Shown piece by piece: positions 1 through 7,338 of a DNA stretch of 20,910 nucleotides. Where the stretch lies: positions 1-20,910 of the forward strand of contig DKNL01000202.1 in the NCBI GenBank assembly GCA_002474325.1, in the 5' to 3' direction. Every line of letters starts with the position of its first letter. The first letter of the stretch is position 1. The position numbers and the translations under genes are program-made. Below the pieces are notes generated by a model. It was given only the letters and a program-made list of their open reading frames with translations. It did no database searches and was not told the origin of the DNA. Source of the DNA: Opitutales bacterium UBA7389. GTDB lineage: Bacteria > Verrucomicrobiota > Verrucomicrobiia > Opitutales > Opitutaceae.

Positions 1-71
1 CATTTGAAGCTGGCCGAGCAGATGGCCCCAAACTGCCGCTTGTAGCATTCTATGCAAAACCGGGTTCTTAA
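1..71 (+). CDS. Possible 3' end of an unidentified gene
   Basis: From base 3 an open frame runs from the window edge to a TAA at 69-71. It encodes about 22 residues ending in LVAFYAKPGS, with an ordinary amino-acid mix. The rest of the gene lies outside the window, so no family can be named. The opposite strand is also open here: an ATG at 102 reads 34 codons to the edge, so this stretch could instead be the start of a minus-strand gene. The call is weak. Confidence 0.25.
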   Translation, partial: FEAGRADGPKLPLVAFYAKPGS

Positions 72-324
72 AGGCAGTTGGATCATCGCTGCCGGGCAAC
101 ATGGGTGTTTCCACGCAAGATCCACGCCCACTACAATACAGAAATGGAATATAGTATTAAAAATTTGGATATAATTGATACGGATTGCACATCAGGGAAG
201 GGTCCAAGTGGAAATCTTGTATAGACCAAGCAGCCCAAGTGGGGTTCAATCGCATTCGAACCTGGCTTTGCCCTTCCGAAAACTCTCTTTTAGATAGCGA
301 CGGCTACCAACTTACCCCGCTACG
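72..324. promoter_or_regulatory. Non-coding leader upstream of the GreAB-like gene
   Basis: No convincing gene is seen. The stretch is AT-rich in the middle and holds a perfect TATAAT at 170-175 on the plus strand, with only a poor -35 about 19 bases upstream (TGGAAT, 145-150). If used, transcription would begin near 182 and leave a leader of roughly 140 bases before the ATG at 325. Two copies of the 8-mer CCAAGTGG lie at about 204-211 and 233-240. The role of the leader is unknown. Confidence 0.3.
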
Positions 325-792
325 ATGGATAAATCTCTCATAACTAAGAAGATCATCGATTCTATCGAAGCCGATCTAGCGAAAACCACTACTGCTGCAT
401 TAGAGTCGGCCGAATTCGCCACCCACGAGGAATCTAGATCGGAGGGCAAATACGACACCCGCGGACTGGAAATCTCCTACCTGGCCACAGGCCAAGCTCA
501 ACATGCCTTGGAGCTGCGAGAAGCCCTAGCTGCTACTCGGGCATTCTCTCCCCCCGAGTTCGATAGCTCCTCTACCATCGCTTTGGGTGCCGTGGTGCAA
601 ACGCTCTCTTCTCAAGCCAGGGAGCTTTTCTTCGTAGCGCCAGCTTACGGAGGAATCGACATTCAAACGGGCGATGGGCAAATAATTACGGTAATTAGCC
701 CCAAATCTCCAATTGGAAGCGAAATGATCGGGCGAAAAGTGGGAGATAGCCTATCGGTCGGTGGTCGGAAAACCGTACTCCAGATTTGGTAG
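325..792 (+). CDS. GreA/GreB-type transcription elongation factor (GreAB-like, short)
   Basis: A 155-residue cytoplasmic protein. The N-terminal half (about 1-75) is helical and carries the segment THEESRSEGKYDTRGLEISY, followed by YLATGQAQ, as in the small GreAB-like family. The C-terminal half (about 80-155) matches the Gre FKBP-like domain and ends with SPKSPIGSEMIGRKVGD, the usual 'SP.spiG.al.Gk.vGD' signature. Classic GreA/GreB bind the RNA polymerase secondary channel and stimulate cleavage of backtracked RNA through an acidic coiled-coil tip. This shorter family has a different N-terminus, so cleavage activity is not assured. The gene stands alone, convergent with the LysM lipoprotein gene. 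No Shine-Dalgarno motif precedes the ATG. The family call is good; the exact role is open. Confidence 0.8.
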   Translation: MDKSLITKKIIDSIEADLAKTTTAALESAEFATHEESRSEGKYDTRGLEISYLATGQAQHALELREALAATRAFSPPEFDSSSTIALGAVVQTLSSQARELFFVAPAYGGIDIQTGDGQIITVISPKSPIGSEMIGRKVGDSLSVGGRKTVLQIW

Positions 793-1035
793 TCGGATCT
801 TCGAAAGGCTCCAAGTAAAAGGAGAGTCTGAATTACCAATGCGGAAATAAACACTGAGAAATCGTTTTCCACCCTTGACTTGGACCGAAAAAGTTGGAGC
901 ACGATCTTCGAGCGGGCTCAGATTCGGAGCCAAAAAAGTTGGTGAGAGAGCACCCCTTCTTTTCCCGGGGGAAAACAACCACAGGCGAGCTTAGCGGGCA
1001 AATCGGGCTTCTCGCACGGCAACGTTAGAGACATC

Positions 1036-1824
1036 TCAGGGAATGATAAGCCGCATTCCCGGCTGTAATTGGGATTCGCTCGGCAAAACGCCTCGGTTGG
1101 CCTCTAGAATCTCTCGCCAGCGACCTGGATCACCATACATTTGGCGGCTAATTTTGTATAAGCTATCCCGCTCTTGGACCGTGTAAATACGGCGGCCTTG
1201 AGAACTTCGAGCATCTGGTCGACTCGGCTCTATTCCTTCGTTAGACGTGCTAAGAGAGTTATCCGTGATACCGCTTGAATCAGGCGTTCGGGAAAAGACA
1301 CCCGGAGAGACAGCTCCGCTGGAATGCTGTTGCCGGAGCTGTTGAATCTGTACTTTCATGGACTCGTTTTCATTACGCAACTGTTCAATCGTATCCAACA
1401 ATTTGAGACGATAATCCTGAGCATCAACTGTCATGAGCAATTCCTTCTTGGCCGTGCTCACCAAGTCCTCCACTCTAGCCATTCCTGCATCCCGTTGGCG
1501 CGATTGCCGTTCCCGCTGCTTAATGGCGATGTTTCGTTTGAAGTGATAGATTGCCGAAATGGGATCCTTAATGTGATTCAGATGTATGAGGCCCGCCTCC
1601 AAATGAGATTCGGGAGCTATGCCATCTCTCTTGGCGATAAGCTTATTGAAGTTCGACAGAGCTTCGCTGTTCAAGTCTCTAGCTAGCAGATCCTTCGCCC
1701 TCCGATAGATTGGATCCTCGGTCTCGTCTAGCACTTCAAGGGTCACGCTTTCCGAACAGCCATAGACCAAGGCCAACACCAGAAGGAGGAAAATATGTTT
1801 TGATGCCGAGAATGTTCTCATCAT
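1036..1824 (-). CDS. LysM-domain lipoprotein with coiled coil
   Basis: A 262-residue predicted envelope lipoprotein. The start is placed at the ATG at 1824 (MMRTF...) because it opens a signal peptide with a hydrophobic run (IFLLLVLALVYGC) and a lipobox-like VYGC, so Cys at about residue 23 would be lipidated. The open frame continues upstream to 2319, but that part is antisense to the kdsD-like gene. After the signal comes an alpha-helical, TPR-like region (sequence around LLARDLNSEALSNFNKLIA and GLIHLNHIKDPISAIYHFKR), then a coiled coil (LLDTIEQLRNENESMKVQIQQL), a Ser/Pro-rich linker, and a C-terminal LysM domain (YTVQERDSLYKISRQMYGD ... LQPGMRLIIP). LysM binds the GlcNAc-containing glycan of peptidoglycan, so a wall-anchoring role is likely. 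It is divergent from the isomerase gene with about 97 bases between starts. Confidence 0.82.
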   Translation of the reverse strand: MMRTFSASKHIFLLLVLALVYGCSESVTLEVLDETEDPIYRRAKDLLARDLNSEALSNFNKLIAKRDGIAPESHLEAGLIHLNHIKDPISAIYHFKRNIAIKQRERQSRQRDAGMARVEDLVSTAKKELLMTVDAQDYRLKLLDTIEQLRNENESMKVQIQQLRQQHSSGAVSPGVFSRTPDSSGITDNSLSTSNEGIEPSRPDARSSQGRRIYTVQERDSLYKISRQMYGDPGRWREILEANRGVLPSESQLQPGMRLIIP

Positions 1825-1921
1825 GCTTTCACTTACTTCCATAAATGAGAGGGACTCTAGGACACATTCCAAGTCTAAACCCAAAGAGAATCCTCGAATC
1901 GCGGATCGCCAATCTCCCACG

Positions 1922-2902
1922 ATGAACAACGACGAAATAATCGCCAAAGGCAAAAACTGTATCGACATCGAAGCAGAAGCCCTTCGCCAAACCAGCACCC
2001 ATCTCGGAGAGGACTTCGCTCGGGTAGCCACCGCAGTATTTGAAGTCCTGAAAGAAGGCAAGAAACTGATTTTCTCCGGGATCGGAAAGAACGCGGATAT
2101 CGCCCGAAAGCTCGTCGGCACCTTCAACAGTATTGGAGTGCCCTCCACTTTTTTGGATCCTGTCAACGCTTTGCACGGCGATATGGGGCTTTGCCGCAAG
2201 GGCGACGCGCTCTTGGCCTTCAGTAACAGCGGGGAAACGGAAGAGCTTCTCAAATTAGTCCCTTTGCTAAAACGCTTCGATACCCTGGCGATAGCAATTA
2301 CCTCTAAACCGGAATCCAATCTCGCTGCCCTGTGCGATCACAGCCTGACTTATTCCGCAGAGCACGAAGCCTGTCCGCTTGATCTGGCTCCCACCGCTAG
2401 CTCCACCGCTTCGATGGCTATCGGAGATGCCTTGGCGATGGTCACCCTAGAATGGCGGGCCTTCAGCCGAGAGGACTTCCTCAAGTTTCATCCCGGCGGC
2501 AGTCTGGGAAAATCATTTGCGGCCAGCGTAGAGGACATCATGCGGCCCGCAGGACAATATGCCCAAACTTCCGAGGATACGACCTGCCAGGAATGTCTCG
2601 AACGCATGACGAATGCCAACAGCGGCTGCATCGCTCTAACGAGTGCTTCAGGAGCTCTAGGTGGCGTATTCACCGACGGCGATGCCCGTCGATTGATCCT
2701 GAAAGACAGGGATTTTCTAGCTAAACCCGTATCCGATTACATGACACGGGATCCCATTACCATCAAGCAGGGTTCTCTGGCAGTTGAAGCCTTGCGGATA
2801 TTCGAGGCCCGCAAAATCGACGATCTTATCGTGATCGATGGCGACAGGCGCCCCATTGGAGTCATCGATGGACAGGATTTGACAAAAGCTCGGATCGTCT
2901 AA
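1922..2902 (+). CDS. kdsD: KpsF/GutQ-family D-arabinose-5-phosphate isomerase
   Basis: Interconverts D-ribulose 5-phosphate and D-arabinose 5-phosphate, the first committed step to Kdo for lipopolysaccharide. The 326-residue protein has the family's usual length and order: a SIS sugar-isomerase domain (about 45-180) and two CBS domains (about 204-262 and 270-326). Visible motifs are FSGIGKN (51-57), ALHGDMG (83-89), SNSGETEE (101-108), EACPLDLAPT (149-158) and HPGGSLGK (190-197). Lys56, His85, Glu108, Glu149 and His190 sit three residues below the positions I recall as active-site residues of E. coli KdsD, so catalysis should be intact. The start at 1922 gives the family N-terminus; an upstream ATG at 1823 would add 33 unlike residues. 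No Shine-Dalgarno motif is seen. Capsule-linked KpsF paralogues have the same fold, but no capsule genes are in view. Confidence 0.92.
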   Translation: MNNDEIIAKGKNCIDIEAEALRQTSTHLGEDFARVATAVFEVLKEGKKLIFSGIGKNADIARKLVGTFNSIGVPSTFLDPVNALHGDMGLCRKGDALLAFSNSGETEELLKLVPLLKRFDTLAIAITSKPESNLAALCDHSLTYSAEHEACPLDLAPTASSTASMAIGDALAMVTLEWRAFSREDFLKFHPGGSLGKSFAASVEDIMRPAGQYAQTSEDTTCQECLERMTNANSGCIALTSASGALGGVFTDGDARRLILKDRDFLAKPVSDYMTRDPITIKQGSLAVEALRIFEARKIDDLIVIDGDRRPIGVIDGQDLTKARIV

Positions 2903-3097
2903 GGGAAACCAAAGATTGATCGCTACCCACGATCTCATCTAGCATTTTGGATCTAATTAAGCGGAGGCCGACGGCCACGTGAATCGAGACACACAACCAT
3001 TTTTGTTTCGGAATTTTCGAAATCGCAGTCATGTTACGGACCAAGTCGGCCCACTAAGGGGAATGCCCCTGACGGACCGACGCCAGAAAAACGACCT

Positions 3098-4135
3098 ATG
3101 AGCCACGCATCTAATATGCCCAGCCAGAGCAACCCGGAATTGCTGTCTGAGCTATTCAATCTTCTCAAACCGCACTTGGCGGAGTTGGACGGTTTCCTGA
3201 AGAAACAGATCAATAGCTTCGAGGAGGAAATTCGCGAACACGTGGCCTATTGCATCGACACGAGCGGAAAGCGTATTCGCCCTTCACTGATTTTCTTCAG
3301 CGGTTGGTCCGGCGACCAAGTCGTCAATGACAAGCTGGTGAAATTAGCCGCCGTTATCGAAATCGTGCATCTGGCAACTTTGGTTCACGACGATATCATG
3401 GACGAGGCGGATATTCGCCGCAACCGACCAACCGTGGCCAAGATTCAAGGCAACTCGACGGCTGTTCTCCTAGGAGACGCGCTCTTTTCCCATGCAGTCT
3501 ATCTCGCCACCCAATTCCCGACTTCGGAGGTGAGCGAGTACGTAGCCATGGCTATGCGAAATGTTTGCACTGGAGAAATTCTGCAGACTATGAAGCGAGG
3601 AGACCCGGACATCAGCCGAGATAACTACCAGCGCATTATCGACCTGAAAACGGCAGAGCTCTTTCAAGTTGCCTGCTTTCTGGGGGCCCGTCTGGCAAAT
3701 CGATCCGAGGCCTTTGTTCAAGCCGTTAGGAAATTCGGACGCCACCTAGGTATCGCTTATCAGATTTACGACGATCTGACCGACCTCGTAGGCTCCGAGG
3801 AGAAGGTGGGCAAGACGCTGGGCACAGATATCGCTACGGGTAAGGCAACGCTTCCAATCATCTTGCTCCGCGATCGATTGACCGATGGGGAAGAAGCACG
3901 GTTGCGACAAACTCTTTCGGGCAAAGGCGACGTTGATATCGACTTCTGGCTATCCAAATTATCGGAAACCGGGGTGGTTTCCGATGTTAGGAACGCGATT
4001 TTCCGGGAAATCGAGACGGCCCGGGAAGGCTTGGGCCCGTTTTCCGGCAATCGAGATGTCGAATTGCTGGGCACGCTTAGCGAATTGCTCTGGAACCAGG
4101 TAGACTTGCTTCAGTCCCGACAAGTCGGCATTTAA
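3098..4135 (+). CDS. Long-chain trans-polyprenyl diphosphate synthase (IspB/octaprenyl type)
   Basis: A 345-residue all-helical isoprenoid synthase that adds isopentenyl diphosphate units to an allylic primer, most likely giving the side chain of the respiratory quinone. Seen directly: GKRIRP (57-62) for diphosphate binding, the first Asp-rich motif DDIMD (98-102) followed by RRNRPT, the Lys-Thr pair at KTAELF, and the second Asp-rich motif DDLTD (225-229) with GKTLGTDIATGK after it. The residue five before the first DD is alanine, which leaves room for a long product, as in octaprenyl or nonaprenyl synthases and unlike short-chain GGPP/FPP synthases. Product length cannot be fixed from sequence alone. 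The ATG at 3098 is used; a second ATG at 3116 is possible. It lies about 195 bases after the kdsD-like gene, probably in its own unit. Confidence 0.9.
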   Translation: MSHASNMPSQSNPELLSELFNLLKPHLAELDGFLKKQINSFEEEIREHVAYCIDTSGKRIRPSLIFFSGWSGDQVVNDKLVKLAAVIEIVHLATLVHDDIMDEADIRRNRPTVAKIQGNSTAVLLGDALFSHAVYLATQFPTSEVSEYVAMAMRNVCTGEILQTMKRGDPDISRDNYQRIIDLKTAELFQVACFLGARLANRSEAFVQAVRKFGRHLGIAYQIYDDLTDLVGSEEKVGKTLGTDIATGKATLPIILLRDRLTDGEEARLRQTLSGKGDVDIDFWLSKLSETGVVSDVRNAIFREIETAREGLGPFSGNRDVELLGTLSELLWNQVDLLQSRQVGI

Positions 4136-4230
4136 GGCTACCCTGCGAAATCGCTAAAAATACCCCAGTTTCGACGATGGAGCCTAGACAATCCCTATAA
4201 AGCTCGTAGTATATACCCAAATTCCAATTC

Positions 4231-4860
4231 ATGAGCTTCACCAAGGCCATCTCCAAATCGCTGGTTTCTTCACCCGAAAGGCATAAAGAGGCAGATGAGG
4301 ATCTTGCCATAGTACGCAAGGTTCAGAATGGTGACGTGGATGCCTTCGATGCCCTGATCCTGAAATACAGGGAACGCGTCTACTCGGTGATCTACAATTT
4401 GACCTCCAATCGGGAGGAAGCTTCCGACCTGACTCAGGAAACCTTTATCAAGGCCTTTCAGTCCATTAATCGATTCAAGGGTAAATCCAGCTTTTTCACC
4501 TGGCTCTACCGCGTCGCCCTCAACACCTCGCTTACTTACCTGAGAAAGAATAAGCTACGGCGGTTCTTCAGCTTCGAGAAGATGGTCGACGAGGACCATA
4601 CCGAAGGATTCATCGAAAATATGGCCGCTGACTCGGATTCAGACAAAGCGGCCTTATTGTCCGAGCTCCAGGAAAAATTGAACGACGCCTTCCAGAAATT
4701 GTCTGTAAAACACCGCACAGTGATAACACTTTTTGAAATCGACGGCCTAAGTCACAAGGAAATCGCCGAAATCGTCGGCGCTTCCATCGGTACTGTCCGC
4801 TCACGTCTTCATTACGCTAAACAATTTCTTCAAGGCGAGCTAAAGGATTATTTGCACTAA
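4231..4860 (+). CDS. ECF-family RNA polymerase sigma factor (RpoE-like)
   Basis: A 209-residue group 4 sigma factor. Region sigma-2 spans about 24-107, with the core-binding stretch RERVYSVIYNL and the promoter-melting segment ASDLTQETFIKAFQ, followed by FFTWLYRVALNT. Region sigma-4 (about 145-200) has the helix-turn-helix HKEIAEIVGASIGTVRSRLH, which reads the -35 element. The first 23 residues are a poorly conserved extension. The gene is followed after 17 bases by a single-pass membrane protein and then a secreted HtrA-like PDZ protein, the layout expected for an envelope-stress sigma held at the membrane. Upstream there is a -10-like TATAAA near 4196-4201 without a good -35. The target promoters are unknown. 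Confidence 0.93.
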   Translation: MSFTKAISKSLVSSPERHKEADEDLAIVRKVQNGDVDAFDALILKYRERVYSVIYNLTSNREEASDLTQETFIKAFQSINRFKGKSSFFTWLYRVALNTSLTYLRKNKLRRFFSFEKMVDEDHTEGFIENMAADSDSDKAALLSELQEKLNDAFQKLSVKHRTVITLFEIDGLSHKEIAEIVGASIGTVRSRLHYAKQFLQGELKDYLH

Positions 4861-4877
4861 TTTCCCCACCTATTCTG

Positions 4878-5456
4878 ATGCTCTCGCAAAAGCCCAAAAC
4901 ACCAGCTGGCGACGCCCGCTTAAGTGAACTAATTCGCCTTAAAAAATTAGAGCACCCTGAAACCGGTTTTTGGGACCAATTCGACCGGGAGCTTCGCAAC
5001 CGTCAGTTGACGGCTCTTGTTCAAACACGGTCCTGGAGGGAGCGAGTTGGAGCCACCGTCCTGATCTTTCTCCGCAAGTCAGCAGTATTCACAGCCACGG
5101 CCAGCGTTCTTGCACTCGGCCTATTTACTGCTCACAAAGCGGGCCTATTTCCTGGAATCATAACCGATTCCAAAGAACCGCTCATTGAAACTCCTGTCGC
5201 TCATGGTGGGGAACCGCTCGTCGAAACGCCTATTTTCGTAGTGGAAAATACAGCAGTTTCCCCCAGCGAAGTGGTTGCGGATGCCTCTCCCGACTATCTC
5301 GGGGCCCCTTCCTACGAAGTGCATCGAATCACAAAGCAATCTGTTCCCATTGGCTATCGAATAATGGCTGAACCCAAACAGTTCAGGGCCCGCCAACCGA
5401 CGACGGAGCAACAAAGTTTGGGAGCTAAGATCATCCGAACCAACAACCATTTCTAG
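4878..5456 (+). CDS. Single-pass membrane protein, candidate anti-sigma factor
   Basis: A 192-residue protein with a cytoplasmic-looking, charged N-terminus (about 1-58, including LIRLKKLEHPETGFWDQFDR), one hydrophobic segment (about 68-86, AVFTATASVLALGLFTA) and an outer region of about 100 residues. That outer region holds a short internal repeat, EPLIETPVA (about 100-108) and EPLVETPIF (about 112-120). Its place directly after an ECF sigma gene and before an HtrA-like gene, together with the topology, suggests it holds the sigma factor at the membrane. It lacks the HxxxCxxC zinc motif of ZAS-type anti-sigma factors and I do not recognise a RseA domain, so the role rests on context. The next gene begins only 3 bases after its stop, suggesting coupled translation. 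No Shine-Dalgarno motif. Confidence 0.65.
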   Translation: MLSQKPKTPAGDARLSELIRLKKLEHPETGFWDQFDRELRNRQLTALVQTRSWRERVGATVLIFLRKSAVFTATASVLALGLFTAHKAGLFPGIITDSKEPLIETPVAHGGEPLVETPIFVVENTAVSPSEVVADASPDYLGAPSYEVHRITKQSVPIGYRIMAEPKQFRARQPTTEQQSLGAKIIRTNNHF

Positions 5457-5459
5457 TTC

Positions 5460-6521
5460 ATGGGCAGATGGCTTACGCATCGCGCCTGGACCCGCGCTGG
5501 CACTGCAGGATTTATCGCATTGGCAATCTCTCTCGGCCCGCCCGTTCTCCAAGCAAATGCTTCTGAAACTCTCCTCGATTTGCAGAGCGCCTTGCAATCG
5601 ATCTACCGCGATCGCCAGGATGCCATTGTCAGAGTTAAAGCGGCTACCGCAAAGCAAGACGGAGACGAGGATCCAAAAGCCGAGTTGCTTGTTTTGTCCG
5701 GGTTTTTCGTCAGCCAGAACGGAGAAGTACTAACCAGTCACATGCCCCCTGATCGAACAACGAGAGTGTGGATCGAGCAGAAGGGGATTTCCTATCTGGC
5801 AGAGGTAATCGGAACCGACGCCAGGACCAACGTAGCCTTGCTGCAAGTCATCAACTTGCCGAAAAATTTCGGTTTTATAGAATTGAACCCCAATAAAGAG
5901 AGACAGGCTATCGGCTCTCTCGCCTTCGCCATTACTAGCCCCCTCGATTTCAAGCCCACTCCTAAATTCGGTTTAGTCACAGGCTTGGAAAGCCATTTCG
6001 CCGAATTCATTTTCCCGCTGACCTACACGCGACTCAGCATTCCCATCGGTCCAGCGGAGGGCGGATCTCCCGTTTTCGACGCCAACAACGAGCTCATCGG
6101 AATCCTCATGGGCTTCATCCCTGAAGTGGAGTCGTCTTACATAGTTCCAACCAAAGCTTTGGATCAAATCGTAGCTCAATTGAAAACGTACCAGAAAATT
6201 AAGTACGGATTGCTGCCAATGGAATTCGAGGAAAAGGCTGACGAATACAACATCGAACGGCAAGTGCTCGTTAAATCGATTGTAGCGGGAAGTCCGGCCG
6301 AACGAAGCGGTCTTCAAGCAAAAGATGTCATTACCAGTATCGGTGGGCAAGCTATCGCCAACCTAAATGATCTTCGCGATCTGATTTTCTTCAAGAATCC
6401 GGGCGATTTTCTCCTCTTCACTATAAAACGGGGTGCTAAGGAGCTCGAGTTCAATATCTTGCTAGAGCCACAGGAGGATCATCTTCCAGAAAACGGCTCC
6501 GCGAGCGGACCCGATAACTAG
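5460..6521 (+). CDS. Secreted HtrA/DegS-like PDZ protein, probably a pseudoprotease
   Basis: A 353-residue exported protein with a signal peptide (about 1-34, hydrophobic FIALAISL, cleavage near ANA-SE), a trypsin-like HtrA (S1C) domain (about 50-240) and one PDZ domain (about 243-336: VLVKSIVAGSPAERSGLQAKD, then ITSIGGQ). HtrA landmarks are clear: LTSH (91-94), the GTDARTNVALLQV strand (118-130), GSLAFAI (152-158) and GGSPVFDANNELIGI (201-215). The catalytic triad is not intact. The family's Asp in 'TDLALL' is Asn124, and the Ser in 'GNSGGP' is Gly201 in the sequence AEGGSP; only a His94 remains, one residue out of register. It is therefore predicted to sense or bind rather than cut. It follows the candidate anti-sigma gene by 3 bases, so a DegS-like sensing role without proteolysis is an inference. 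Confidence 0.8.
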   Translation: MGRWLTHRAWTRAGTAGFIALAISLGPPVLQANASETLLDLQSALQSIYRDRQDAIVRVKAATAKQDGDEDPKAELLVLSGFFVSQNGEVLTSHMPPDRTTRVWIEQKGISYLAEVIGTDARTNVALLQVINLPKNFGFIELNPNKERQAIGSLAFAITSPLDFKPTPKFGLVTGLESHFAEFIFPLTYTRLSIPIGPAEGGSPVFDANNELIGILMGFIPEVESSYIVPTKALDQIVAQLKTYQKIKYGLLPMEFEEKADEYNIERQVLVKSIVAGSPAERSGLQAKDVITSIGGQAIANLNDLRDLIFFKNPGDFLLFTIKRGAKELEFNILLEPQEDHLPENGSASGPDN

Positions 6522-6544
6522 TTGGCCAACTCCTGATAATACTC

Positions 6545-6964
6545 ATGAGTTTCTTTCAGAGCGAACTGGCCGTCAAAACGGCGGGGAAAGGCACCTACGA
6601 TCTGACATCGCAAATTCAAGAAGCGCTATCCCAATCCGGGACCGCCGATGGACTCTGTGTCGTCTTTTGTCGCCACACCAGTTGCAGCCTGGTTCTTATG
6701 GAGAATGCGGACCCTTCCGCCCGGAGTGACCTAGAAAATTATCTCGATCGTCTCGTCCCGGATGACGACCCACATTTCACCCATACTTACGAAGGTCCTG
6801 ACGACATGCCCAGCCATATAAAGATGGCTCTAACTAGAAGTTCGGAGTCTATTCCTTTCAAAAACGGGAGGCTACAACTGGGAACTTGGCAAGGGCTCTT
6901 CCTCTGTGAACATCGAGTGCAACCCCATCAGCGATCGGTCCTGGTTACCTTAACAGGCCAATGA
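6545..6964 (+). CDS. YjbQ-family protein (secondary thiamine-phosphate synthase enzyme, UPF0047)
   Basis: A 139-residue cytoplasmic protein of the YjbQ/UPF0047 family. Seen: CRHTSCSLVLMENADPS (42-58), the DDMPSHIKMAL segment (86-96), GRLQLGTWQGLFLCEHR (108-124) and the C-terminal QRSVLVTL strand. Conserved histidines (His44, His91, His123) are candidates for the metal site seen in family structures. A promiscuous thiamine-phosphate synthase activity has been reported for YjbQ, but the true role is not settled, and no thiamine genes are nearby. It lies 23 bases after the HtrA-like gene on the same strand and may share its transcript. It is followed by two hairpins, at 7054-7072 and 7119-7154. 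Confidence 0.88.
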   Translation: MSFFQSELAVKTAGKGTYDLTSQIQEALSQSGTADGLCVVFCRHTSCSLVLMENADPSARSDLENYLDRLVPDDDPHFTHTYEGPDDMPSHIKMALTRSSESIPFKNGRLQLGTWQGLFLCEHRVQPHQRSVLVTLTGQ

Positions 6965-7053
6965 ACCGCTTCAGACGCTGAATAGTTAGCAAAATCGCAG
7001 GAGGCGTAAAGGTAGCTGGCAATCTCCGAGCCCCCACAAACTACATACTATGT

Positions 7054-7072
7054 GGCCGATCGGAGATCGGCC
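7054..7072. other. Perfect inverted repeat downstream of the YjbQ gene
   Basis: GGCCGATC (7054-7061), a 3-base loop GGA, then GATCGGCC (7065-7072): an 8-bp GC-rich stem. No T-run follows on either strand, so it is not a standard intrinsic terminator. It could stabilise the 3' end of the upstream mRNA, or act with the hairpin at 7119-7154. Confidence 0.5.
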
Positions 7073-7118
7073 CTTACCATCGCACAGCAGTAATCTCCCA
7101 ACCGCAACAAGATGGCAT

Positions 7119-7154
7119 AAAAAAGCCCGGCTCCATTTCGGGATCCGAGCTTTT
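7119..7154 (-). terminator. Hairpin terminator for the bS22-like gene, possibly bidirectional
   Basis: The arms are AAAAGCCCGGCTCC (7121-7134) and GGATCCGAGCTTTT (7141-7154), pairing with one G-U and one mismatch around a 6-base loop. On the minus strand the stem ends in six Ts (7119-7124), about 90 bases past the stop of the 31-codon gene. On the plus strand it ends in four Ts and may also stop transcripts from the YjbQ gene. Confidence 0.65.
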
Positions 7155-7242
7155 GAAAGTCTAGATTGACGCTGCCTCGATCTGGGTAGCGATGTAAGGC
7201 CTATTTTAAACCACGTAACGCGAAGCTAGACCCTGTAGGCGC

Positions 7243-7338
7243 CTAGTAATCCTTCTTCTTATGGCGATTCGATTTCAAGCGCTTGCGGCGCTTGTGCTTG
7301 GAAATCTTATGCCGGCGTTTCTTCTTCAGGTTACCCAT
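7243..7338 (-). CDS. AURKAIP1/COX24-domain (bS22-like) ribosomal micro-protein
   Basis: A 31-residue, extremely basic protein starting MGNLKKKRRHKISKHKRRKR and ending in the stretch HKKKDY, with more than half of its residues Lys, Arg or His. The 'KKRR.KisKHKrRKR' core is the AURKAIP1/COX24 signature. In other bacteria, proteins with this domain are small-subunit components (bS22/THX-like), usually 30-40 residues, so the length is normal. The gene is easily missed because of its size. It has no Shine-Dalgarno motif before the ATG at 7338. A hairpin with a T-run lies about 90 bases downstream. The family is recognised from the sequence; a role on the 30S subunit is inferred from homologues. 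Confidence 0.85.
   Translation of the reverse strand: MGNLKKKRRHKISKHKRRKRLKSNRHKKKDY

Noticed and set aside
960..975. TTTTCCCGGGGGAAAA palindrome between the GreAB-like and LysM genes
   Set aside because: The loop would be very tight and no T-run follows on either strand, so it is not a convincing terminator.
1825..2319. N-terminal extension of the LysM lipoprotein frame on the minus strand, running antisense across the isomerase gene
   Set aside because: The isomerase on the other strand is clearly conserved, and the signal peptide and lipobox place the true start at about 1824.
2903..3097. Small hairpins in the gap before the polyprenyl synthase (for example AGGGG-AATG-CCCCT)
   Set aside because: The stems are short with no T-run and no match to a known riboswitch or RNA, so they were not called.
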